Assembly (NCBI GenBank): GCA_003852805.1
Contig: RDDY01000063.1
Location: forward strand, 1 to 6,569
Length of the DNA: 6,569 bases
Source of the DNA: Chryseobacterium sp.
GTDB taxonomy: Bacteria > Bacteroidota > Bacteroidia > Flavobacteriales > Weeksellaceae
Direction of reading: 5' to 3'
The notes under the pieces were generated by a model. The model did not search any database, was not told the DNA's origin, and saw only the letters and a list, made by a program, of their open reading frames with translations. Positions 1 through 5,733 of the stretch are shown in pieces. A program made the translations under genes and the position numbers. Numbering within the stretch: the first letter of the stretch is position 1; each line of letters starts with the position of its first letter.

Positions 1-212
1 ACTTTCTTCAACATCTGACCACGGTCGTAGAAGGTCATTGATGATAGGTTCTTGTAGCCGACCGTTCTACCGTAATCCAGCGCGGCGGCAAAGTCGAGGC
101 CTTCGGTATCGGATATCGCCACCTGTTCACCGTTGACGGCGTTGTAAAGTGCGATGCCGTCGCCTTTACCTTCTACCCATTCGCCGCAGATATAATTTTT
201 AAGTTTATCCAT
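1..212 (-). CDS. paaZ: PaaZ, bifunctional oxepin-CoA hydrolase / semialdehyde dehydrogenase, N-terminal fragment
   Basis: The ATG at 212-210 opens a frame of 70 complete codons that runs off the window edge, so only the start of the aldehyde dehydrogenase domain is visible. The fragment begins MDKLKNYICGEWVEGKGDG and continues with NAVNGE, SDTEGLDFAAALDYGR and SSMTFYDRGQMLKK. This follows the E. coli PaaZ N-terminus block by block (LSGTWQSGRG, HAISGE, TSEGLDMAAA, RAMTFIERAAMLK). Known role: the C-terminal hotdog/MaoC-like domain opens the oxepin-CoA ring, and the N-terminal NADP-dependent aldehyde dehydrogenase oxidises the resulting semialdehyde to 3-oxo-5,6-dehydrosuberyl-CoA. Neither the catalytic cysteine nor the hydrolase domain is inside the window, so completeness cannot be judged. 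The leader is A-rich (TTAAACAAA before ATG) with no Shine-Dalgarno motif. The gene follows a transposase gene and a long palindrome, with 63 nt between the transposase stop and this ATG. Confidence 0.9.
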   Translation of the reverse strand, partial: MDKLKNYICGEWVEGKGDGIALYNAVNGEQVAISDTEGLDFAAALDYGRTVGYKNLSSMTFYDRGQMLKK

Positions 213-239
213 TTTGTTTAATATACCAATTTATCAATG

Positions 240-274
240 TAAACCTCATAGGTTTCCGAAACCTATGAGGTTTA
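240..274. repeat. Long perfect palindrome (REP-like pair) downstream of the RAYT gene
   Basis: Arms at 240-255 and 259-274 are perfect 16-bp inverted repeats around a 3-nt centre (CCG). Each arm contains AAACCTCATAGGTTT or its reverse complement. That 15-mer is itself a small palindrome, AAACCT-CAT-AGGTTT, so the element can fold either as one long hairpin or as two 6-bp hairpins. Two inverted hairpin-forming units are the architecture described for REPINs. It starts 1 nt after the transposase stop codon and lies 27 nt before the paaZ ATG. The stem begins with A's and ends with T's on both strands, so it could also act as a bidirectional intrinsic terminator. That would place it between paaZ and the rest of the operon. 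Confidence 0.9.
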
Positions 275-275
275 A

Positions 276-830
276 TTAGAAATCATACTCGATATTTGAT
301 TTGTGAAAAGCTATAAAGTCCGAGATGTCATCGAAATAACTCATCATATAATCTCTGCTGACATTACTTTTCTTCTTCATTTCCAGGTAAGCATTGTACG
401 AGGAGTACGGCCAACTGTCAGCAGCTGCGACCAAGCCGTGCTCAACAGGATTATTGTGAATATAGTGAAGCAACTTCAGCAAATATTTTTCATTCTCTAC
501 CCTCTTTCTTTTGATGAAATCTAGGAACAGCGCGCCTTTTCTGCCGTATTTCTTGTTATAAGCTTTTGCGTAGCTATTCAGCAAATTGCTGAACGGTTTC
601 ATCAAGTCGGAATGCTGCTGGTCGGTATTTTCATTAAGTTTTAATAGTAGATGAAAATGATTTGGTATCAGACAATAAGCGTAAATTTCGCAAATCGGCA
701 GCAAATACGTTTTAATTCGTTCAAGAAAAAAGACGTAATTGGTTTTCTCGCGGAAGAGTAAATCATTTGCATTACCATGTGAATAAACATGGTAAATGGT
801 ATCCGCCTCAAATACATCTAATTTATCCAT
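276..830 (-). CDS. REP-associated tyrosine transposase (RAYT), IS200-like Y1 family
   Basis: This 184-residue protein has the marks of the Y1 transposase fold of the RAYT branch. The metal-binding HUH motif is in PNHFHLLLKL (H58, F59, H60). The segment AYNKKYGRKGALFLDFIKRKRVEN follows around residues 90-113. The block LHYIHNNPVEHGLV comes next, where Y123 aligns with the catalytic tyrosine of E. coli RAYT (DYIYINPVKHG), then SWPYSSYNAYL. Length and motif order are those of a complete RAYT, with no frameshift or internal stop, so it looks intact. Known RAYTs are single-copy, domesticated relatives of IS200/IS605 TnpA that bind and cut single-stranded REP hairpins and are thought to disperse them. 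The palindromes at 240-274 and 842-874 tightly bracket this gene and are its probable substrates (inference). GC is about 37% by hand count, well below the roughly 50% or more of adjoining paa genes, which fits horizontal acquisition. It has no expected role in phenylacetate breakdown but is co-oriented with the operon. The ATG at 830-828 places the usual YHVYSHGN-type motif near residue 13, as expected. Confidence 0.9.
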   Translation of the reverse strand: MDKLDVFEADTIYHVYSHGNANDLLFREKTNYVFFLERIKTYLLPICEIYAYCLIPNHFHLLLKLNENTDQQHSDLMKPFSNLLNSYAKAYNKKYGRKGALFLDFIKRKRVENEKYLLKLLHYIHNNPVEHGLVAAADSWPYSSYNAYLEMKKKSNVSRDYMMSYFDDISDFIAFHKSNIEYDF

Positions 831-841
831 CGCAATTCTGA

Positions 842-874
842 AAACCTCATAGGTTTTGAAAACCTATGAGGTTT
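842..874. repeat. Long perfect palindrome (REP-like pair) upstream of the RAYT gene
   Basis: Arms at 842-857 and 859-874 are perfect 16-bp inverted repeats around a single central G. The half-site AAACCTCATAGGTTT is identical to that of the palindrome at 240-274; the two copies differ only in the centre and the outermost bases. It lies 11 nt upstream of the transposase ATG and 11 nt past the paaY stop codon, so it separates paaY from the transposase. In the transcribed strand the stem ends in four T's with only TTTTC following, a weak to moderate intrinsic-terminator layout. Two copies bracketing one RAYT gene suggest a mobile or formerly mobile unit. Confidence 0.9.
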
Positions 875-885
875 GCACTGTTAGA

Positions 886-1479
886 TTATTTTATATCATC
901 CCAAATATCGTAGGTCACGGTTTTTGTCGGAATCTGCTCTACAAATTCGCGCAAAGGTTCACAAGGCTGAATGGCTTCCTTTCCTTCGCGGGCCAGTTGT
1001 TGGTAAATCTTCGTTCCTTCGGTCTTCCAATGGATCATCTCGTCTGAAACATCACGGATGATTTTTGCAGGGCTGCCGACGATCAATTTCCGTGGTTCGC
1101 AACGAAAATTTGCCGGCACAAAGCAAAGCGCTCCGACGATAGATTCATCGCCGATGTAGGCTTTGTCCATTACCACGGCATTCATCCCGACCAAGCAATT
1201 TCTGCCGATGTGGCCTGAATGAATGATCGCGCCATGGCCGATGTGTGCAGATTCTTCCAAAATGGTTTCGATACCGGGAAAAACATGCAGCGTACAGTTT
1301 TCCTGCACGTTCGCGCCGTCTTTTACGATGATCTTTCCCCAATCTCCGCGGATCACGGCATTGGGACCAACGTATACTTCTTCACCAATTTCCACATTGC
1401 CGATAATGACTGCCTGCGGATGAATGTACGCAGATTCTTTGATGACCGGGCGTACGCCGTGATAGGAATAAATATGCAT
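886..1479 (-). CDS. paaY: PaaY, hexapeptide-repeat (gamma-carbonic-anhydrase fold) thioesterase
   Basis: This 197-residue protein begins MHIYSYHGVRPVIKESAYIH and aligns along its whole length with E. coli PaaY (shared YVGPNA, RGD.G.I.VKDGAN.Q.NC, LVGMNAVVMD, IVGSPAK and EPLRE). Repeating [LIV]-G-x(4) hexapeptides from about residue 20 to 140 form the left-handed beta helix. H65, H82 and H87 match the three metal-binding histidines of the gamma-carbonic-anhydrase family; H82 and H87 lie in HIGHGAIIH. In E. coli, PaaY is reported to act as a thioesterase on CoA esters such as 2-hydroxyphenylacetyl-CoA, preventing CoA sequestration when the pathway stalls. The frame is open for 19 more codons upstream (to 1536), but homology starts at the ATG at 1479-1477. 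That A is also the last base of the thiolase TGA, a 1-nt TGATG overlap typical of translational coupling. The next gene downstream is the transposase, 55 nt away across a palindrome. Confidence 0.93.
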   Translation of the reverse strand: MHIYSYHGVRPVIKESAYIHPQAVIIGNVEIGEEVYVGPNAVIRGDWGKIIVKDGANVQENCTLHVFPGIETILEESAHIGHGAIIHSGHIGRNCLVGMNAVVMDKAYIGDESIVGALCFVPANFRCEPRKLIVGSPAKIIRDVSDEMIHWKTEGTKIYQQLAREGKEAIQPCEPLREFVEQIPTKTVTYDIWDDIK

Positions 1480-2684
1480 CAGACTTTTTCTATGACCATC
1501 GCATAACCCTGACCGACACCGATACAGAGCGTACACAATGCGTATTTCTTATCTTGTTTCTGAAGCTCGAGCATGGCCGAGCCGAGGATTCTGGTACCCG
1601 AAACGCCGAGCGGGTGCCCGAGTGCAATGGCGCCCCCGTTTGGATTGATCCGCGAGTCGTCATCGGCTAAACCGAGGCTTCTTGTTACCGCCAGCGCCTG
1701 CGCTGCAAATGCTTCGTTCAGTTCAATGATATCAATATCGTCGAGCGTAAGATCCAGACGCTTGAGCAGTTTCCTGGTGGCTTCCACAGGACCAATTCCC
1801 ATAATGCGCGGCTCCACACCTGCAACGGCCGAGCCTACGATTCTGGCCTTTGGCTTCAAGTTGTATTTCTTCACCGCTTCTTCGCTGGCAAGAATCAAAG
1901 CCGCGGCGCCGTCGTTCATGCCCGAAGCATTACCGGCGGTCACCGTTCCGTCTTTTCTGAAAGCCGGTTTCAGTTTTCCCAGAACTTCCAGAGAAGTATC
2001 GGGTTTGATGAATTCATCTTTTTCGAATATCACCGAATCGCCTTTACGCTGTGGAATTTCCACTGCGACAATTTCCTCCGCCAAGCGGCCCTGCTGCTGT
2101 GCCTCGGCTGCTTTTTGCTGTGACCAAAGCGCGAATTTATCTTGATCTTCGCGGCTTATCTTGTGAAGATCTGCCAGATTTTCTGCCGTTTCGCCCATGC
2201 CATCGGTGCCGTACATCTCCTTCATTTTTGGATTGACGAAACGCCAGCCGAAAGTAGTGTCAAACATTTGGCTGTCGCGCCCAAACGCCGAACTCGGTTT
2301 CGACATCACATACGGGGAGCGCGTCATATGCTCGACGCCGCCGGCGATGTAAATTTCGCCTTCGCCCACCGAAATCGCGCGGTAAGCATTGGCCACAGCA
2401 GCCATGCCGGAAGCACAGAGACGGTTCACGGTTTCGCCACCGATCCGGTATGGCAGGCCCGCCAGCAGCAGCGCCATACGCGCCACGTTGCGGTTGTCTT
2501 CACCCGCTTGGTTTGCGCAACCCATGATCACGTCTTCTATTTCCTCAGCCGGAATCTCGGGGTTGCGCTTAACTATTTCTTTCAGAACCACTGCGGCCAA
2601 ATCATCGGCGCGAACCTGTGACAGGCCACCCGATAACTTTGAAATCGGCGTTCTGATGTAATCTATGATATATACGTTGGACAT
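1479..2684 (-). CDS. paaJ: 3-oxoadipyl-CoA / 3-oxo-5,6-dehydrosuberyl-CoA thiolase
   Basis: This is a complete 401-residue thiolase, the usual length of PaaJ/PcaF. It shares long stretches with E. coli PaaJ: VRADDLAA near residue 24, GCANQAGEDNRNVARM (55-70), MFDTT.GWRFVNP (140-152), TAENLADLHKISREDQD and VNPNGGAIALGHPLG-like sequence. Catalytic residues are visible: nucleophile C90 in NRLCASG, H357 in GHPLG, and C387 in CIGVGQG, with the NEAFA motif at 323-327. Known role: cytosolic cleavage of 3-oxo-5,6-dehydrosuberyl-CoA and later of 3-oxoadipyl-CoA to succinyl-CoA and acetyl-CoA, the two thiolytic steps of the pathway. The orthologue in protocatechuate degradation is called pcaF; neighbours favour the paa name. 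The ATG at 2684-2682 has no Shine-Dalgarno motif, and its leader consists of heptamer repeats (CATCTAA units) ending 3 nt before the start. It overlaps paaY by 1 nt. Confidence 0.95.
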   Translation of the reverse strand: MSNVYIIDYIRTPISKLSGGLSQVRADDLAAVVLKEIVKRNPEIPAEEIEDVIMGCANQAGEDNRNVARMALLLAGLPYRIGGETVNRLCASGMAAVANAYRAISVGEGEIYIAGGVEHMTRSPYVMSKPSSAFGRDSQMFDTTFGWRFVNPKMKEMYGTDGMGETAENLADLHKISREDQDKFALWSQQKAAEAQQQGRLAEEIVAVEIPQRKGDSVIFEKDEFIKPDTSLEVLGKLKPAFRKDGTVTAGNASGMNDGAAALILASEEAVKKYNLKPKARIVGSAVAGVEPRIMGIGPVEATRKLLKRLDLTLDDIDIIELNEAFAAQALAVTRSLGLADDDSRINPNGGAIALGHPLGVSGTRILGSAMLELQKQDKKYALCTLCIGVGQGYAMVIEKV

Positions 2685-2687
2685 GTG

Positions 2688-2757
2688 TTAGATGTTAGAT
2701 GTTAGAGTCTAGAATCTAGACGCTAGAATCTAGATGCTAGGGCCAAGAATCAAGATG
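2688..2757. repeat. Degenerate heptamer array, block 1 (ten in-phase 7-nt units)
   Basis: On the plus strand the units read TTAGATG, TTAGATG, TTAGAGT, CTAGAAT, CTAGACG, CTAGAAT, CTAGATG, CTAGGGC, CAAGAAT and CAAGATG without a single phase break. The consensus is YTAGAAT/YTAGATG. The array forms the immediate 5' leader of paaJ, stopping 3 nt from its ATG. On the transcribed strand it reads as ATTCTAG/CATCTAA-type units. Confidence 0.9.
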
Positions 2758-2816
2758 CTATTTTAACCCCATCAAGGTTTTATGCCTGTAATTCGTAAGC
2801 CATTATTCTTATCTGC

Positions 2817-2879
2817 CATTCCTGATTCTCAATTCTCGATTCCTCACTCTCGACTCTTGGTTCTTTACTCTTGACTCTT
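2817..2879. repeat. Degenerate heptamer array, block 2 (eight to nine in-phase 7-nt units, inverted relative to block 1)
   Basis: On the plus strand the units read CATTCCT, GATTCTC, AATTCTC, GATTCCT, CACTCTC, GACTCTT, GGTTCTT, TACTCTT and GACTCTT. The consensus is GAYTCTT. This is the same repeat family as block 1 in the opposite orientation (block 1 reversed gives ATTCTTG, ATTCTAG and so on). The last unit overlaps the stop codon of the PLP-enzyme gene (2878-2880). About 59 nt of non-repetitive sequence (2758-2816) separates the two blocks; I see no gene or clear promoter in it. Confidence 0.85.
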
Positions 2880-4125
2880 ACAAATCCACCGCATCCAGCG
2901 CCTGGCTGATATCGCGGATAATATCGTCGTAGTGTTCGATGCCGATGGAGATGCGCACCAGGCTGTCAGTTATCTGCATTTCTTTTGCAAGATCTGCCGG
3001 GATACTGCTGTGCGTCATCGACTTGGGATGCTCTGCCAGAGATTCGGTTCCACCAAGGCTGACAGCAAGTTTCACCATTTTTAAATTGTTCAGAAAAGTG
3101 AACGCTTCTTTTTCGCCACCCTTAATGTCGAACGAAATCATCGCACCGGGACTTGTGTACTGCTTTTTATAAATGGCATAGGACGGATCGGTCTCGGTGA
3201 TATTCCCTAAGTAGTAAACTTTGGCGACTTTTTCATGGTTGGCAAGAAAACGGTAAACTTGCTCAGCATTTCGGGCTGCCTGCTCCATGCGGATTTTCAA
3301 TGTTTCCAAACTGCGAAGCATTAACCATGCGGTGAACGGCGACAGCATATTGCCCAAGAAGGTGCGTTGAGCTTTTAAACGGTTAATCAAATCATTGCTG
3401 CCGCAGACCGCGCCGGCTATCAAATCACTATGGCCACCGATATACTTTGTCGCTGAGTAAACCGACAGATCGGCGCCGTGCTTCAGCGGATGCTGCCAAA
3501 GCGGACCCATATAGGTATTGTCAACCGCCAGAACCACGTCTTCTGAAAAAGCATCAGCCACTTTACGGCAAGCTTCGATGTCGATGAGCGCGTTCGTCGG
3601 ATTCGCGGGAGTCTCGATGTAAATCATCTTCAGTTTACTGCCTAAACCTGATGATGAAATCATTTTCGTCAACTCGCTGAACTCCTGTCCGGGTTTAAAT
3701 GACATGATTTCTACACCTATTGACGGCAGGTACTCGGTGATGAAATGATCTGTGCCGCCGTAGAGCGGTGTGCTGTAAACCAGCAGGTCGCCCGGCTTCA
3801 GACATTCAAGAAAAACCGTAGATATTGCAGCCATCCCGCTGATAAAGGTTGCCGCAGCTTCAGCTCCGTCCCAGACCGCCAGTCGCTCCTCCAAAATCTG
3901 AAGGTTCGGGTTGTTCAAACGGCTGTAGATCAGGCCCATTTCTTCATCGGTTTCCGCCTCACGCAGACCGTAAGCCATTTCGAAAAAAGCTTTTCCGTAT
4001 TCAGCCTTATCAAATACAAATGTCGATGTCTGGAAAATCGGGCATTTTACTGATCCTTCAGACAAAGCTGGCTTGTAGCCCAGCGACATCATCAGGGATT
4101 CGGGGTGCATATCCTGGTAGTTCAT
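2878..4125 (-). CDS. PLP-dependent cystathionine gamma-synthase / methionine gamma-lyase family protein
   Basis: This is a complete 415-residue enzyme of the Cys/Met-metabolism PLP family (fold type I). Visible landmarks are YSRLNNPN at 67-74 (cofactor-phosphate Tyr and Arg), SGMAAIS at 96-102, LYGGTDHF at 121-128 (Tyr stacking on PLP), ETPANPTN at 171-178, DNTY at 202-205 and SATKYIGGHSD, with Schiff-base Lys at K227. SLGGTESL (356-363) and RISIGIEH near 391-398, with the substrate-carboxylate Arg, complete the set. The family covers cystathionine gamma-synthase, cystathionine gamma-lyase, methionine gamma-lyase and O-acetylhomoserine sulfhydrylase. The exact reaction cannot be read from sequence alone. 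The methionine gamma-lyase signature cysteine (LYGCT) is Gly here, which argues mildly against classical methionine gamma-lyase. An insertion around residues 44-62 before YSR sets it apart from the compact E. coli enzymes. It starts 8 nt after the paaI stop, so it is probably co-transcribed with paa genes, though no pathway role is known. The stop codon lies inside a heptamer repeat array. Confidence 0.9.
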   Translation of the reverse strand: MNYQDMHPESLMMSLGYKPALSEGSVKCPIFQTSTFVFDKAEYGKAFFEMAYGLREAETDEEMGLIYSRLNNPNLQILEERLAVWDGAEAAATFISGMAAISTVFLECLKPGDLLVYSTPLYGGTDHFITEYLPSIGVEIMSFKPGQEFSELTKMISSSGLGSKLKMIYIETPANPTNALIDIEACRKVADAFSEDVVLAVDNTYMGPLWQHPLKHGADLSVYSATKYIGGHSDLIAGAVCGSNDLINRLKAQRTFLGNMLSPFTAWLMLRSLETLKIRMEQAARNAEQVYRFLANHEKVAKVYYLGNITETDPSYAIYKKQYTSPGAMISFDIKGGEKEAFTFLNNLKMVKLAVSLGGTESLAEHPKSMTHSSIPADLAKEMQITDSLVRISIGIEHYDDIIRDISQALDAVDL

Positions 4126-4133
4126 ATTTTGTT

Positions 4134-4547
4134 TTATAATTCGGTAACTTTCTTGCCCAATTTGTAAACGGTGCCACGGAAACCTGCTACCGTTTCGCCG
4201 TTCTGGTTGGTGATGATAATATCATAAACGCCGAGCTTGCGGGTATCGCTTACGAGTTTGCTCTCGGCACGGAAGACGTCGCCTTCTCTGCCGGCTTTTG
4301 TATAATTAATGATACAGTTCAGCGCGACCGCTGCATCGCCGGTGTTGTTGCTTGAAAAAGCGAGCGCAGAATCGGCCATCGCAAAGGTTACGCCGCCGTG
4401 CAGGGTTTTCAGGCCGTTGATCATCTCTTTGCGCACCGGCATTTCGATCAGACAATATTGTTCTCTGACGTCGATCAGCTTAATCCCCATCCACTGGGAA
4501 AAGTAATCCTGATCGAGCATGTATTGGGCGGTTTCCAGTGGAGTCAT
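4134..4547 (-). CDS. paaI: PaaI, hotdog-fold hydroxyphenylacetyl-CoA thioesterase
   Basis: This 137-residue protein has the single hotdog domain of PaaI thioesterases. The helix motif NGLKTLHGGVTFAMADSALA spans 44-63. N44, H50, the two glycines and D59 correspond to the conserved Asn, His-Gly-Gly and catalytic Asp (Asp61 of E. coli PaaI). The beta strands GIKLIDVREQYCLIEMPV, VALNCIINYTKAGREGD and YDIIITNQNGETVAGFRGTVY follow the family pattern. Family length is about 140 residues, so it is complete. Known role: hydrolysis of ring-hydroxylated phenylacetyl-CoA esters that would otherwise trap CoA, in the cytosol as a tetramer. The ATG is 4 nt after the paaH stop, and the next gene begins 8 nt after its own TAA. 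Confidence 0.93.
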   Translation of the reverse strand: MTPLETAQYMLDQDYFSQWMGIKLIDVREQYCLIEMPVRKEMINGLKTLHGGVTFAMADSALAFSSNNTGDAAVALNCIINYTKAGREGDVFRAESKLVSDTRKLGVYDIIITNQNGETVAGFRGTVYKLGKKVTEL

Positions 4548-4551
4548 CGTT

Positions 4552-5733
4552 CTAATTTTTAATCAGTTTACGCATCAGCGGACTTTGACGGTAGCGCTCT
4601 TCCTGATATTCGTCGTACAGCTGTTGCAGCGTTTCAGATATTTTGTCGAAGCCGATCTGTTCGCCCCAGGCCAGCAACCCTTTCGGATAGTTGACGCCTT
4701 TTTGAATTGCCAGTTCTATGTCGGCATCATTGGCGAGGCCCAGCCGTTTAGCCTCGACAGCTTCATTGATCAGCATTGAAATAATGCGCATGAAAATCTG
4801 CTCGTAAAGCTTCTCGTCTTTCTCCGGTGTCGGTTTTTCAGCATTTTCCGCGTAACTGTAAAAGCCGCGACCCGTCTTTCTGCCATGCAGTTTTGCTTCG
4901 CTCATGCGTTGCTGCAAAAGGCTCGGTTTATATTTTGGGTCGAAGAAATAATCTGCGTAAACAGTTTTGGTCACCGAGAAATTGACATCGATACCGATCA
5001 GGTCCATCAGTTCAAACGGACCCATTCTGAAGTTGCCCAAAGTCTTCATCGCATCATCTACCTGTTCTGACTTTGCAATATTTTCTTCGACGATGCGTAA
5101 AGCTTCGCCATAAAAAGGTCGTGCGATGCGGTTGACGATAAAGCCCGGAATATCCTTTGCGATGACGGGAACCTTTTTCCAGTCTTTCATCAATGCATAA
5201 ATTTCCTCGGCCAGACCACCGCGTGTCAGGAGACCCGGAATGATTTCGACCAATGGCATTAATGGTGCAGGATTGAAGAAATGGATGCCGATAAAGCGTT
5301 CGGGATTTTTCAGGTCAGCCGACAGTGAAGTGATGGAAATGGACGAAGTATTCGACGAAATGATGCATTTCTCCGAAACATAATCTTCGAGTTCGGAGAA
5401 GATTTTCTTTTTGACATCGCGGTTCTCGACGATGGCTTCGATGATTAAATCAGCGTCGGAAAAATCTTTTAAACTGACGACGGGTCGAATCCGCTCCATG
5501 ATTTCGTCGGCCTCTGACTCGGTGATTTTCGATTTGGAAACAAGTTTCTCAAAAGTAGCGCGAAGACCGCGAATCGACTTCTCCGTTTGCTCTTGATCGG
5601 TGTCGAAGAGAAAAACTTCGCAGCCGGCGGTGGCTGCTACCTGAGCAATGCCGATGCCCATGGTACCGGCACCGATGATTCCCACCGTTGAGACTCCGGA
5701 TCGGAGATTAATGACCTCAGATTTATCCATCAT
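4552..5733 (-). CDS. paaH: PaaH, 3-hydroxyadipyl-CoA dehydrogenase (NAD-dependent)
   Basis: This 393-residue 3-hydroxyacyl-CoA dehydrogenase has an N-terminal Rossmann domain with GAGTMGIGIAQ (21-31) and an acidic FLFDTD strand end. Catalytic residues fit the human HAD numbering at a constant offset of 7: S130 (NTSS), H151 (HFFNP), E163 (LVEIIPG) and N201 (GFIVNRI). A first C-terminal domain (about 196-293) contains MGPFELMDLIG and KTGRGFY. A second, half-size domain (about 305-390) ends GVNYPKGLLAWGE and EERYRQSPLMRKL, closely matching the C-terminus of E. coli PaaH. It is shorter than the 475-residue E. coli protein, with a short linker between the two C-terminal domains. Known role: oxidation of 3-hydroxyadipyl-CoA to 3-oxoadipyl-CoA. 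The first of two consecutive ATGs shares its A with the paaG TAA (TAATG). The second ATG, at 5730, is an alternative start. Confidence 0.94.
   Translation of the reverse strand: MMDKSEVINLRSGVSTVGIIGAGTMGIGIAQVAATAGCEVFLFDTDQEQTEKSIRGLRATFEKLVSKSKITESEADEIMERIRPVVSLKDFSDADLIIEAIVENRDVKKKIFSELEDYVSEKCIISSNTSSISITSLSADLKNPERFIGIHFFNPAPLMPLVEIIPGLLTRGGLAEEIYALMKDWKKVPVIAKDIPGFIVNRIARPFYGEALRIVEENIAKSEQVDDAMKTLGNFRMGPFELMDLIGIDVNFSVTKTVYADYFFDPKYKPSLLQQRMSEAKLHGRKTGRGFYSYAENAEKPTPEKDEKLYEQIFMRIISMLINEAVEAKRLGLANDADIELAIQKGVNYPKGLLAWGEQIGFDKISETLQQLYDEYQEERYRQSPLMRKLIKN

Larger units (their letters stand above)
240..874 (-). mobile_element. RAYT unit: transposase gene bracketed by two near-identical palindromes
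   Basis: The 635-bp segment from palindrome to palindrome contains only the RAYT gene. The stop codon nearly abuts one palindrome and the ATG sits 11 nt from the other. It interrupts an otherwise same-strand paa gene series between paaY and paaZ and is AT-richer than its surroundings. Each palindrome is symmetric, so it reads the same on both strands. I see no flanking target duplication, and IS200/IS605-type Y1 enzymes do not make one. Whether the unit moves as a whole, or whether the palindromes were deposited separately near their enzyme gene, cannot be told from one locus. Confidence 0.6.

Noticed and set aside
213..239. Possible Bacteroidota promoter for paaZ (TATATTAA resembling the -7 box TAnnTTTG)
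   Set aside because: It matches only part of the -7 consensus and has no clear TTTG at -33; AT-rich sequence gives such matches by chance.
810..830. Shared MDKL N-terminus of the RAYT and PaaZ, suggesting insertion by capture of the paaZ start
   Set aside because: Only the first four codons agree and the upstream bases differ; MDK starts are common in AT-rich leaders (PaaH has MMDKS too).
240..874. The two repeated palindromes as a CRISPR array
   Set aside because: There are only two copies, over 560 nt apart, with a transposase gene rather than spacers between them.
1480..1536. Upstream extension of paaY by 19 residues (ATG at 1536)
   Set aside because: The extension overlaps the thiolase coding end and has no counterpart in PaaY. 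Homology and the TGATG coupling support the ATG at 1479.
1573..2145. 190-codon plus-strand open frame opposite the thiolase gene, and other long plus-strand frames
   Set aside because: They are antisense to strongly conserved paa genes, have low-complexity Ser/Ala/Arg-rich translations and no recognisable domain. They are by-products of GC-rich codon structure.
2765..2779. AACC...GGTT hairpin in the core of the heptamer spacer
   Set aside because: A 4-bp stem with a 7-nt loop and no T-tract is expected by chance.
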